Positions 8,068 through 16,832 of a stretch of 64,000 nt of DNA are shown here, piece by piece. The stretch is taken from assembly GCA_905234475.1 (NCBI GenBank), contig CAJOHX010000004.1:1-64000 (forward strand), written 5' to 3'. The position numbers and the translations under genes were made by a program. The notes beneath the pieces are model-generated. The model was not told the origin of the DNA. It ran no database searches and was given only the letters and a program-made list of their open reading frames with translations. The stretch is from an uncultured Bacteroidales bacterium (lineage in GTDB: Bacteria; Bacteroidota; Bacteroidia; Bacteroidales; UBA932). The first letter of the stretch is position 1. Each line of letters starts with the position of its first letter.

Positions 8068-9117
8068 ATGAAACGCATCCTAACGAGTGTTTTAATGACG
8101 GCCTGCGCGGCCGTGCTGATGAGTAGCTGCCAGAAGACGCCGGCCGAAAAGAAGGAAGGCATTCCGATGACAATTCAGGCGTCCGTAATCGCTCCGGCGA
8201 CCACGAAGACGATTTATGAATACGACACGGAAGACAGGACGCTGAAAGGCTCCTGGGACTCGGAAGAGTCCATCACGGTGGTCTCTTTCGGCCGGGACGG
8301 CATCACGGCCATCGATATCTTCACTTCTACCGGGGAGGCCGGCCGCAAGAAGGCGGAATTCTCCGGTACCTGGACCGAAAACGAAGGGGACAAGGTCATC
8401 TGCCTGTATCCGTCCTTGGATACGTACGCGGGCAATTCGATCTTCGATGGCGTGAGGCTGTACTCTCCGACCATTTATATGAGGAGTCTTTCGACCGCTT
8501 CGGGCGCCCTGCAGCACGATGATCCGTCTTCTATCTCCGATGTCGACCTGATGCTGGGTGAGGTGCTGATCTCCGGCGATGTCGCCCACGTGTACCTGGA
8601 GCACCAGCTCGCCGTGTTCCGCATCGAGGTGACCCTTAGGAACTTCCCGTACGAGGCGCCTCCCGGTTCGCCCTTCGACCAGGCAAGGGTCAATTCCATC
8701 CGCATCAAGTGCGTCGATCCCGATTCGGAAGAAGAGGAAGAGTGGGGCGTGAATGGCGATCCGGTCTTTGTCCGGATGTCCGGGCTGGATGTGACCACCG
8801 GAAGCTACACGGGGGAGCCCTTCACGATCGAGCGGGGACCGCTGGACTATTACCTGCTCGACAGCGGCAACAACAGCGATCTCACGCTGATGGAGGAGGA
8901 TGTGGTTGAAAAGACTTTCTTTGTGCCCGTCCGCTTCGACAAGGATCTCGAGGCGGGATATGAACTCTGTCTCCAGTTCGGCGGCAACTATTACGACGAC
9001 GAGGAGGAACGCCGGAATTCGGTCACCGTGTTCCCGGGCTGCGACATGCGGAAGACGATCACGAGCAAGCTCTCGCTTGAAAATGGTAAAATCTACGGCC
9101 TCAAGGTAACCATATAG
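8068..9117 (+). CDS. fimbrillin-like lipoprotein (orphan)
   Basis: MKRILTSVLMTACAAVLMSSCQK lipobox; fimbrillin-like architecture. Confidence 0.65.
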   Translation: MKRILTSVLMTACAAVLMSSCQKTPAEKKEGIPMTIQASVIAPATTKTIYEYDTEDRTLKGSWDSEESITVVSFGRDGITAIDIFTSTGEAGRKKAEFSGTWTENEGDKVICLYPSLDTYAGNSIFDGVRLYSPTIYMRSLSTASGALQHDDPSSISDVDLMLGEVLISGDVAHVYLEHQLAVFRIEVTLRNFPYEAPPGSPFDQARVNSIRIKCVDPDSEEEEEWGVNGDPVFVRMSGLDVTTGSYTGEPFTIERGPLDYYLLDSGNNSDLTLMEEDVVEKTFFVPVRFDKDLEAGYELCLQFGGNYYDDEEERRNSVTVFPGCDMRKTITSKLSLENGKIYGLKVTI

Positions 9118-9334
9118 GCTTATATCCTGTCTGAAGTCCTTTTTGATTGCATTTGCGGCTAACTCTACGCTGCGATATAAACTCTTTTTATATCACAACA
9201 ATCCCGGCCAGCTGGATCTGAGTAAATATCAAGTCCACATATTTTTGATGATACACGTACGGAGTGAGGTCGCTGGAAAAGGGTTCTTAAATGTGGTCAA
9301 ATTGTGACCAAATTTGGTGAATAGAAAAATTAAA

Positions 9335-9373
9335 GACTTTGTAAGTGCTTGAATATTGGCAACATACAAAGTC
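9335..9373. repeat. inverted repeat gactttgta/tacaaagtc next to the putative att site
   Basis: 9-bp perfect arms 9335-9343 and 9365-9373. Confidence 0.6.
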
Positions 9374-9380
9374 ATTAATG

Positions 9381-9465
9381 TGCCTCGGGCGGGACTCGAA
9401 CCCGCACGGCCGTTTCGGGCCAAGGGATTTTAAGTCCCTCGTGTCTACCATTCCACCACCAAGGC
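9381..9465 (-). tRNA. tRNA-Leu(TAA)
   Basis: GCCTTGG...ACTTAAAAT...GGTTCGAGTCCCGCCCGAGGCA; 7-bp acceptor stem, long variable arm, no encoded CCA. Confidence 0.93.
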
Positions 9466-9492
9466 GTGGATGCAAAGGTAGCTATTTTTCGG

Positions 9493-9721
9493 GATACTGA
9501 AATACCCCCGACCCGAAAACGGTCGGAGTATCGCGGTCTAACCGTAGGGCTGGCATCGAAAAAGGGCGATATCGATGCGACCCCTGGCTGCACACCCGGG
9601 GGTCGCACCGAAAAACGCCAAAATCGATCCCAACCCCATTGTATTATCCTCCGGTTAGGGCAGTCGCAGCTGCGCATAGCCCGGAGCCGCCGCGTTCCGC
9701 AATGCGCGGCGGTGACTGCCC
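9493..9721. other. intergenic region with three consecutive stem-loop modules (candidate structured RNA)
   Basis: gatac/gtatc enclosing ccgacc/ggtcgg (9493-9532); gcgacccc/ggggtcgc (9577-9606); gggcagtc/gactgccc enclosing cgccgcg/cgcggcg (9658-9721). Confidence 0.4.
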
Positions 9722-9759
9722 AATACTGTCTTTATGTGCTGGTGCGGTGAATGGCGCCG

Positions 9760-11238
9760 CTACCGCATCATGAAAAAGCCGCGGGATTCGGTCTGGGCGG
9801 CGGGGTCGATGGTCTTGGCGATGATCGCCGCCATCTTGCGGGCGCCTTCCTGGGTGGGGTGGATGCCGTCGGCGGCGAAGAGGTTCGCGCTGTCCTCGAA
9901 CGGGGTGTGGAGGTCGATCAGGCCGGCGAGGCCGTTCTTCTTGACGGCGGCCTCAAGGATCGGGATGATCTCGTCCGTAATCACCTTGTCGTTGATGGTC
10001 CAGCTGCGCTTGAAGGCCGGCACGGGCGCGACCAGATAGATCTTCGGCTTGGACGGCAGGGCCTGCAGGGCGTCGATCATCTGCTGGAGGTCGCCGGCGA
10101 AATCATTCTTGTAGACCCAGTTGTAGTCCTTGGTGTCGTTGGTGCCGAGCTTGATGACGACCACGTCCGGCTCGAAGGCCTGCGCGTCCTCCCAGGCGAG
10201 CTCCTTCATGTAGGGGAAGTCGCCCTTGTTGAGAAGCGTGCGAGCGCCGACGCCGAAATTGCGCACCCAGTAGCCGTCGCCCAGCATGGTCTGCATCTGG
10301 GCGGGATAGCCGTTGGTGTCGTTGAGGTCGATCAGGTAGCCGTCGGTGATGCTGTCGCCGATGCAGGCCACGCGCACGGCGTCCTGCTTCGGGGCCTTCA
10401 GGTGGTCCAGCCAGGCGGAGAGGTCGGAGACCATCTGGTCGTGGTAGGCGAAGAACGGCATGTAGCCGAAGCCATGGCCGCCGGTGGGATAGATATGGAT
10501 CGAACAGGAGTTGCCGGCATTGCGCATCGCGGTGTAGTAGGCGATGGCGTTCGGCACGGGCGGGACCAGCGCGTCGTCGCTCGCCAGCAGCAGGATAGCC
10601 GGCGGGGTGAGGTGGCTGCGGACCTGCTTCTCGTTGCTGTACAGGTCAATGAGCGAAGGATCGTTCTGCAGGTCGCCCAGCAGGCCGTCCAGCGATCCCT
10701 GGTGCGTGCCGGGGCCCATCGTGATGACGGGATAGATGAGGATCTGGAAGTCCGGACGCAGCTCGTACGGGGTGTGCGTGGCGATGGTCGAAGCCAGGTG
10801 TCCGCCCGCGGAGGAGCCCATGATGCCGATGTCGCGGGGATTGAGATGCCACACCGCGGCGCTGTCGCGCATGGTCTTCATGGCATTCTCCACATCCGTG
10901 AAAGGCAGGGAGCGGTCCCCGTGCGGGATGCGGTAGTTCACGAGCGCGAAGGCGATGCCGCGCTCGTTGAAGAACGTCGCCCAGGAGGCTCCCTCATGGG
11001 TGTTGGAGAGCACCGCATAGCCGCCGCCCGGGCAGCACACGACACCGCGCCCGGTCGGCTCCTGCGGCAGGTAGACCACCATCTGGGCGGCCCCGTCCGG
11101 GGTCAGGTTGAGCGTAAACTGGCGCGCCGGCTTGGCGAGCCCCTCGGGCTCGGCGGCCTGGCCGAACATGAAACCGGGCTGTGCGGCGCCCATCAGGCAC
11201 GCCGCCAGCAGCAGGGAAACCAACAAAAACCTCTTCAT
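9760..11238 (-). CDS. two-domain secreted esterase: alpha/beta hydrolase (BD-FAE-like) fused to SGNH/GDSL hydrolase
   Basis: CCPGGGYAVLS and GSSAGGHLAS in N half; VACIGDSITDG, KLGTNDTKD, DGIHPTQEG in C half. Confidence 0.85.
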   Translation of the reverse strand: MKRFLLVSLLLAACLMGAAQPGFMFGQAAEPEGLAKPARQFTLNLTPDGAAQMVVYLPQEPTGRGVVCCPGGGYAVLSNTHEGASWATFFNERGIAFALVNYRIPHGDRSLPFTDVENAMKTMRDSAAVWHLNPRDIGIMGSSAGGHLASTIATHTPYELRPDFQILIYPVITMGPGTHQGSLDGLLGDLQNDPSLIDLYSNEKQVRSHLTPPAILLLASDDALVPPVPNAIAYYTAMRNAGNSCSIHIYPTGGHGFGYMPFFAYHDQMVSDLSAWLDHLKAPKQDAVRVACIGDSITDGYLIDLNDTNGYPAQMQTMLGDGYWVRNFGVGARTLLNKGDFPYMKELAWEDAQAFEPDVVVIKLGTNDTKDYNWVYKNDFAGDLQQMIDALQALPSKPKIYLVAPVPAFKRSWTINDKVITDEIIPILEAAVKKNGLAGLIDLHTPFEDSANLFAADGIHPTQEGARKMAAIIAKTIDPAAQTESRGFFMMR

Positions 11239-11251
11239 ATCTCGGGTTAAC

Positions 11252-12565
11252 TTAAAAATACTTCTTCTCCTGGCGGTCCAGTGCCACAAAGATAAACAAC
11301 ATCATCGAAAAAGCCCAGAGCGACGAGCCGCCGTAGCTGAGCAGCGGCAGCGGGATGCCGATGACCGGCATCAGGCCGATGGTCATGCCGATGTTGATGA
11401 ACAGGTGCATGAACAGGCACGACGCCAGACAGTATCCGTATATTCGCGTAAACGCCTCCCGGCTCTTGTCCGCATCGTTGACGATGCGCCAGATCAGGAA
11501 CACGTACAGGGCGATCACGATCAGGCAGCCCACGAAGCCCCATTCCTCCCCGACAGTGCAGAAAATGAAGTCCGTACTCTGCTCGGGCACAAAGCCATAG
11601 GTGGTCTGCGTGCCCTGCAGGTAGCCCTTGCCGAACATGCCGCCGGAGCCGATGGCGATCATCGACTGGCGGACGTTGTAGCCCACCCCCGCCGGGTCCT
11701 CCTTGAGCCCCAGCAGCACCTCGATGCGCTTGCGCTGGTGGTCCTGCAGGACGTGCTCGAAGATGAAACCGGTCGCGAAGACCATCATCACGCCTGCGGC
11801 GAATGCCAGCACGGTGCGCAGCAGCGCGCGGCGCCGCAGCACCCGCTCCTCGCGGCGGCTCGTCCGCAGCACCTGGATGAAGTACACCAGGCAGATGCCG
11901 AACAGCACCGCCACCGCCACCCACCATTGCGTGACGAGCGTCAGGATAAACAGCAGGATGGCCATGCCCAGCTGGAAGAGCCACCAGCCGGACAGCCCCT
12001 CGCGGTACAGGACAAAGAGAAATCCCACGTACACCAGCGCGGAGCCCGTCTCGCTCTCCCCCAGGATGGCCAGCATCGGCAGCCCGATGATGGAGGCCAC
12101 CATCAGCAGGTGCATGCGCTTGGACATGCGGAAATTGGGCTTGCTCATCACCGTGGCCAGAACCAGCGAGGTAGTAATCTTGGAGATCTCCGCCGGCTGG
12201 AACTTCACCGGGCCCAGCTCAAACCACGAGTGCGAGCCCTTGACGTCCTTGCTGACGAAGATGACCAGCACCAGCAGGAAGAATACCACGATGTAGGCAT
12301 ACGACGAGAAGACCTCCCACAGCCTCGGATTGATGACGAACAGGATCAGGATGTCCAGCACGAACGCCGTCGCGATCCACATGGCCTGCTTGCCGCTGCG
12401 CGCCGTCCAGTCCAGGATCGAGGACGGCTCGGTGGAATGGATGGAGGCGTAGATGTTGATCCAGCCGATCAGCACCAGCAGCAGGTAGCACGCCACCAGC
12501 GTCCAGTCCACGGTCTTGCCGAGTCCCCGGTCGAAAGAGCCGGGCAATCCATCCGCCTGCCTCAT
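11252..12565 (-). CDS. rodA: rod shape-determining protein RodA
   Basis: FtsW/RodA/SpoVE membrane protein; adjacent to mrdA and mreBCD. Confidence 0.9.
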   Translation of the reverse strand: MRQADGLPGSFDRGLGKTVDWTLVACYLLLVLIGWINIYASIHSTEPSSILDWTARSGKQAMWIATAFVLDILILFVINPRLWEVFSSYAYIVVFFLLVLVIFVSKDVKGSHSWFELGPVKFQPAEISKITTSLVLATVMSKPNFRMSKRMHLLMVASIIGLPMLAILGESETGSALVYVGFLFVLYREGLSGWWLFQLGMAILLFILTLVTQWWVAVAVLFGICLVYFIQVLRTSRREERVLRRRALLRTVLAFAAGVMMVFATGFIFEHVLQDHQRKRIEVLLGLKEDPAGVGYNVRQSMIAIGSGGMFGKGYLQGTQTTYGFVPEQSTDFIFCTVGEEWGFVGCLIVIALYVFLIWRIVNDADKSREAFTRIYGYCLASCLFMHLFINIGMTIGLMPVIGIPLPLLSYGGSSLWAFSMMLFIFVALDRQEKKYF

Positions 12566-12566
12566 A

Positions 12567-14390
12567 TCAGAAGAATTTGGTCCGGATCAGACGGTCCTCC
12601 AGGTACTGCCGCTCGGGGGAAATCTCCCCGGTGAGGTATTTCTCCAGCATGAGCGACGCCACCGGCAGCGCCCAGGTGGCGCCGAAGCCGGCGTTCTCGA
12701 CATACGCGGCCACGGCAATCTTGGGATCGTCCTTGGGCGCGAAACAGATAAAGACCGAATTGTCCTTGCCGTGCGGGTTCTGCGCGGTACCGGTCTTGCC
12801 GCACACGTCCAGGCCCGGGATGCGGGCGGCGAAGGCGGTCCCGCCCGCCGAGCCGCCGCCGTTCACGGCCATGTACATGCCCTGCACGGCCGTGTGGAAG
12901 TGGGCCGTGTCCACGAGGGTGTACTGCCGCTCCTTGAATTTGGGGTCGATGCTGACCCCGTCGGAGTCCTTGACGATGTGGGGAATGTAGTAGTAACCCC
13001 GGTTGGCCATCGTGGCCGCGAGGTTGGCGATCTGCAGGGGCGTGGCGCCGATCTCACCCTGTCCGATGGACAGCGAGATGACGGTCTGGAAGCGCCAGCG
13101 GCCGCTGCCGTAGACCTTGTTGTAGAAGTCGGAGGTGGGGATGTTGCCGCCCAGCTCCGAAGGGAAGTCGCTGCCCAGCTTGCGGCCGAAGCCGAAACTG
13201 AGGACGTACTCCCGCCACTTGTCGAACGCCTCGGCCGTGGTCTTGTACTGCTTGTTGTCCAGGATGTTGCGGAAGACGTAGCAGAAGTAGCCGTTGCACG
13301 AAGTGGCGATGGCGCTCAGCAGGTTCAGCGGGGAGGCGTGGTTGTGGCAGCCCAGGCGCCGCCCGTTGCCGTAGGGGAAGCCGCCCACGCAGGGGTAGCT
13401 GTCGGAGGGCTTCAGCACGCCCTCGTCCAGGCCGATCAGGCCGTTGATGAGCTTGAACACGGACCCCGGCGGGTAGGACGCCTGGACGGTGCGGTTGAAC
13501 ATCGGCTTGCGCGGGTCGCGCGAAATCTCGGCGTAGTGCTTGCCGATGTCGCTGAGCACGTCCACGTCGATGCCCGGGCTGGAGACCATCGCAAGGATCT
13601 CGCCGGTGGACGGCTCGATGGCCACGACGGAGCCCACCTTGCCCTCCATCAGGCGCTGGCCGTACTGCTGGAGGTGGGCGTCAATCGTGGACACCACGTC
13701 ATGGCCGGGCTCCGCTTCCTTGTCCTCCGCGCCGTCCTGGTAGGGCGACTGGAGGCGGTTGCGCGAGTCGCGCAGATAGATGTGGTAGCCCTTGACGCCG
13801 CGCAGCTCTTCCTCCATGGCCGCCTCGAGGCCCGTCTTGCCGACATAGTCGCCGGAGCGGTAGTCGGGGTGGTCCTTGAGGAAGTCGGCGTCCACTTCGG
13901 AGATGTAACCGAGGAGGTTGCCGCCGGCGTTGAAGGGGTACTGGCGGATGCTGCGCACCTCCGCCTTGAAGCCCGGGAAGCGATAGGCCTCCTCAGCGAA
14001 CTTGATGTAGTTCTCGGGCGTGATGTGCTTGATGAAGGACAGCGTCTGGTAGCCGATGCGCGTGCGGTACTGGCGGTAGTAGGCCATCCGCTCGCGGATG
14101 AAGTCCACCGTCGTGTCCAGCGCCGCGGCGAGCGCCACCGTGTCGAAGGGGGCCACGTCGCGCGGGGTCACGGAAATGTCGTAGCAGACCTCGTTGCCCA
14201 CCAGGATCTCCCCGTTGCGGTCGTAGATCACCCCGCGGGGCGGGTAGATGTAGTTGTAGACCATCGAGTTGTTCGATGCGTCCTTCTTGTACTTGTCGTT
14301 GACGATCTGGATATAGAACAGCTTGGCCAGCAGGATGACCGCCACGGCCACCAGCCCGATCAGAAGCTTGTCTTTGCGGTTTATTTCCAT
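12567..14390 (-). CDS. mrdA: penicillin-binding protein 2
   Basis: PPRGVIYDRNGEILV, YPPGSVFKLINGL, CGKTGTAQNP motifs. Confidence 0.92.
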   Translation of the reverse strand: MEINRKDKLLIGLVAVAVILLAKLFYIQIVNDKYKKDASNNSMVYNYIYPPRGVIYDRNGEILVGNEVCYDISVTPRDVAPFDTVALAAALDTTVDFIRERMAYYRQYRTRIGYQTLSFIKHITPENYIKFAEEAYRFPGFKAEVRSIRQYPFNAGGNLLGYISEVDADFLKDHPDYRSGDYVGKTGLEAAMEEELRGVKGYHIYLRDSRNRLQSPYQDGAEDKEAEPGHDVVSTIDAHLQQYGQRLMEGKVGSVVAIEPSTGEILAMVSSPGIDVDVLSDIGKHYAEISRDPRKPMFNRTVQASYPPGSVFKLINGLIGLDEGVLKPSDSYPCVGGFPYGNGRRLGCHNHASPLNLLSAIATSCNGYFCYVFRNILDNKQYKTTAEAFDKWREYVLSFGFGRKLGSDFPSELGGNIPTSDFYNKVYGSGRWRFQTVISLSIGQGEIGATPLQIANLAATMANRGYYYIPHIVKDSDGVSIDPKFKERQYTLVDTAHFHTAVQGMYMAVNGGGSAGGTAFAARIPGLDVCGKTGTAQNPHGKDNSVFICFAPKDDPKIAVAAYVENAGFGATWALPVASLMLEKYLTGEISPERQYLEDRLIRTKFF

Positions 14391-14896
14391 CGCTCGCCGG
14401 TCTCTTCAAGCATCAGGTACGCGACGAACACGCCCACGGCAGAACTGACCGCGAGTGAGAGGGCGAACTTCAGCACATTGAACCACAGGGGGCGCGTGCC
14501 GGCGCTGTCCGCCCACAGGAAGACCAGCAGGAAGAGTGCCGTCACCAGCAGCACGGCCGGCACGAATTTCTGCCAGCCCTGGCGGTGGAAGGAGAGGTCT
14601 TCGCCCCGGGAGAACAGCTCCGCGCCAAAGACCAGCGAGACAACGGGGCGGCGCAGCAACGCCACGGGCACGAGCGCGAGCGAGGTCATGCCGATCTGCC
14701 CCGTGACGAGGAAATCCATCAGCAGGCCCGTCACGAAGGCGACGACCATCGCGTAGATGGGGCTGCGCCCGACGGGCAGGCACAGGATCATCACGGGCAG
14801 GAACGCAATCAGCAGGTACTGCGAGAAATTGCCGTAGTTCCACAGGGCCGCCTGCGCCAGGAAGAGCAGGATGTATTTGAGCGTGGAAGCTTTCAT
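14381..14896 (-). CDS. mreD: rod shape-determining protein MreD
   Basis: hydrophobic MreD-like protein between mreC and mrdA. Confidence 0.8.
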   Translation of the reverse strand: MKASTLKYILLFLAQAALWNYGNFSQYLLIAFLPVMILCLPVGRSPIYAMVVAFVTGLLMDFLVTGQIGMTSLALVPVALLRRPVVSLVFGAELFSRGEDLSFHRQGWQKFVPAVLLVTALFLLVFLWADSAGTRPLWFNVLKFALSLAVSSAVGVFVAYLMLEETGERWK

Positions 14897-15726
14897 CGGC
14901 GGCCCTCCCCGGCGGCTTCGACCGCCATGATTTCAGCGCGTTCGAGATTGTCCACCACGGTCACGTAGCGGACCGTGGCGAAATCCTGGAAGAGGGCCAC
15001 GTCCACCGCCCGCGTGGAGCCGTCCACGAGATGCGTGCGGCCCGTGGTCCCGATGGGGATCCCCGGCGGGAAAATGGTGGAGTAACCGCTCGTGCGGACC
15101 GTGTCGCCGGGCTCGATGGCATAGTGCGGCGGGATGTTGCGCACCACGGCGCCGGCGGTGCCGATCCCGTCCCAGGAGAGCGGCGCCACGACGTCGGACG
15201 AGCCGACGCGCGCACCGACGCTCATGTCGGGATTCATCAGGGTCAGCCCGTAGGAGAAATGTCTGTCCACGGCCTCCACGATGCCCACCACGCCCCGGTC
15301 GGAGATGATGCCGCTCTGGGGCCGGACGCCGTCTTCGCTCCCCTTGTCGAGGATGATGTAGTTGTGAGTCCGGTTGCGGCTCATCTTGACCACGGTGGCG
15401 GGAATGTAGCGGTAGCTGGCCTTGGGCGGCGAGCCCGTGCGCGCCTGCCCCTCCCGTTCGGCTTCCTGCCGCTCGTAAGCGCGCAGGCGCTCCTGCAGCG
15501 CGGCATTCTCCGCCTGGAGCTCCTCGTTGAGCCGCTCCAGCTGGAAATGACTGCGCAGCGTCTCGCCGCTGCCCCACAGCAGCGCCATGACGCGGTGCGA
15601 GGCCCGGTTGATCCAGATGTTCTGCAGGGCCGATGTACCGTGCAGCATTACCAGCGCAGCAACCTCCATCAGGATGAAGGTTGCCGCGCAGATAAGGATA
15701 GACGATGACTTCCGGCCCTGTGCCAT
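14893..15726 (-). CDS. mreC: rod shape-determining protein MreC
   Basis: single TM, coiled coil, VVGIVEAVDRHFSYGLTLMNPDMSVGA. Confidence 0.9.
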   Translation of the reverse strand: MAQGRKSSSILICAATFILMEVAALVMLHGTSALQNIWINRASHRVMALLWGSGETLRSHFQLERLNEELQAENAALQERLRAYERQEAEREGQARTGSPPKASYRYIPATVVKMSRNRTHNYIILDKGSEDGVRPQSGIISDRGVVGIVEAVDRHFSYGLTLMNPDMSVGARVGSSDVVAPLSWDGIGTAGAVVRNIPPHYAIEPGDTVRTSGYSTIFPPGIPIGTTGRTHLVDGSTRAVDVALFQDFATVRYVTVVDNLERAEIMAVEAAGEGRR

Positions 15727-15727
15727 C

Positions 15728-16756
15728 CTAACGCATCAGGAAGGAGTAGCGGTCGGTGTGCTTGAGCGCATCGCACGTGCCGCGCGCCACCGCGTGAAGC
15801 GGGTCGTCGGCCACGTGGAAGGCGATGTTGACCTTGTCCTGGAAACGCTTGGCCAGGCCGCGGAGCAGGGCGCCGCCGCCGGACAGGTAGATGCCGTTCT
15901 CGACGATGTCGGCGTAGAGCTCCGGCGGGGTGTTCTCCAGGACGTGGAGGATGGAGGTCTCGATCTTGGCGATGGACTTGTCCAGGCAGTGGGCGATCTC
16001 CTGATGGGTGATCGTGGCCTCCACCGGGTGGGCCGTCATGAGGTTCGGGCCGCGGACGATGAAGGGGGCGGGCTCCTCCTCGGCCGGAAGGTCGGGGATC
16101 ACGGCGCCCACCGCCACCTTGATCTTCTCGGCGGTAATCTCACCCACCTTGATGTTGTGCTGCTGGCGGAGGTAGTACTGGATGTCGCTGGTGAAGACGT
16201 CGCCCGCCGTGCGGATGCTCTCCTGCTCGACCAGGCCGCCCAGGGAGATCACGGCGATCTCCGTGGTGCCGCCGCCGATATCGACGACCATATTGCCCTG
16301 CGGGGCCTCCACGTTGAGGCCCGTGCCGAGCGCCGCCGCCATCGGCTCGAAGATGAGGAAGACATCCCGGCCGCCGGCGTGCTCGGTAGAGTCGCGCACG
16401 GCGCGGATCTCCACTTCCGTGGAGCCGGAGGGAATGCCAACCACCACCTTGAGGTTGGGGGTGAAGATCTGGTGGCGGCGTCCGCCGGCCTGGCGGATGA
16501 AGCCGCGGATCATCATCTCCGCCGCATTGAAGTCGGCAATCACGCCGTCGCGCAGCGGACGGACGGTCTTGACGCCCGGGCTGGTGCGCTCATGCATGAG
16601 CTTGGCCTGCTGGCCCAGGGCGATGCATTTGCCCGTATTATTGTCGATGGCCACGATGCTGGGCTCGTCCAGCACAATCTTGTCATTCTGGTAAATGACG
16701 GTGTTGGCGGTGCCGAGGTCGATGGCCAGTTCCTGGTTCAGGAAAGAGAATGCCAT
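15728..16756 (-). CDS. mreB: rod shape-determining protein MreB
   Basis: QELAIDLGTANTVIY; GNMVVDIGGGTTEIAVISLGG. Confidence 0.96.
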   Translation of the reverse strand: MAFSFLNQELAIDLGTANTVIYQNDKIVLDEPSIVAIDNNTGKCIALGQQAKLMHERTSPGVKTVRPLRDGVIADFNAAEMMIRGFIRQAGGRRHQIFTPNLKVVVGIPSGSTEVEIRAVRDSTEHAGGRDVFLIFEPMAAALGTGLNVEAPQGNMVVDIGGGTTEIAVISLGGLVEQESIRTAGDVFTSDIQYYLRQQHNIKVGEITAEKIKVAVGAVIPDLPAEEEPAPFIVRGPNLMTAHPVEATITHQEIAHCLDKSIAKIETSILHVLENTPPELYADIVENGIYLSGGGALLRGLAKRFQDKVNIAFHVADDPLHAVARGTCDALKHTDRYSFLMR

Positions 16757-16784
16757 AGTGCTAAAAGGGTTTGCTATTGAATGA

Positions 16785-16792
16785 CAAATTTA
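16785..16792 (-). promoter_or_regulatory. putative -7 box (TAAATTTG) for mreB operon
   Basis: caaattta on + strand, 28 bp upstream of mreB. Confidence 0.45.
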
Positions 16793-16804
16793 AATAAAAA
16801 TCTT

Positions 16805-16812
16805 TAATTTTG
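16805..16812 (+). promoter_or_regulatory. putative -7 box (TAATTTTG) for ispD
   Basis: TAnnTTTG motif 20 bp upstream of ATG. Confidence 0.45.
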
Positions 16813-16832
16813 TGGAAAGATAATCTGGTTTT

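Larger units (their letters stand above)
6816..9392. mobile_element. candidate small tRNA-Leu-associated insertion/island remnant (no integrase seen)
   Basis: 14-bp direct repeat tgtgcctcgggcgg at 6816-6829 and 9379-9392 (the latter is the 3' end of the intact tRNA-Leu); lower GC; ParDE plus orphan fimbrillin cargo. Confidence 0.55.

Noticed and set aside
12516-14756. 746-aa plus-strand ORF
   Set aside because: Antisense to mrdA/mreD; no domain-like sequence.
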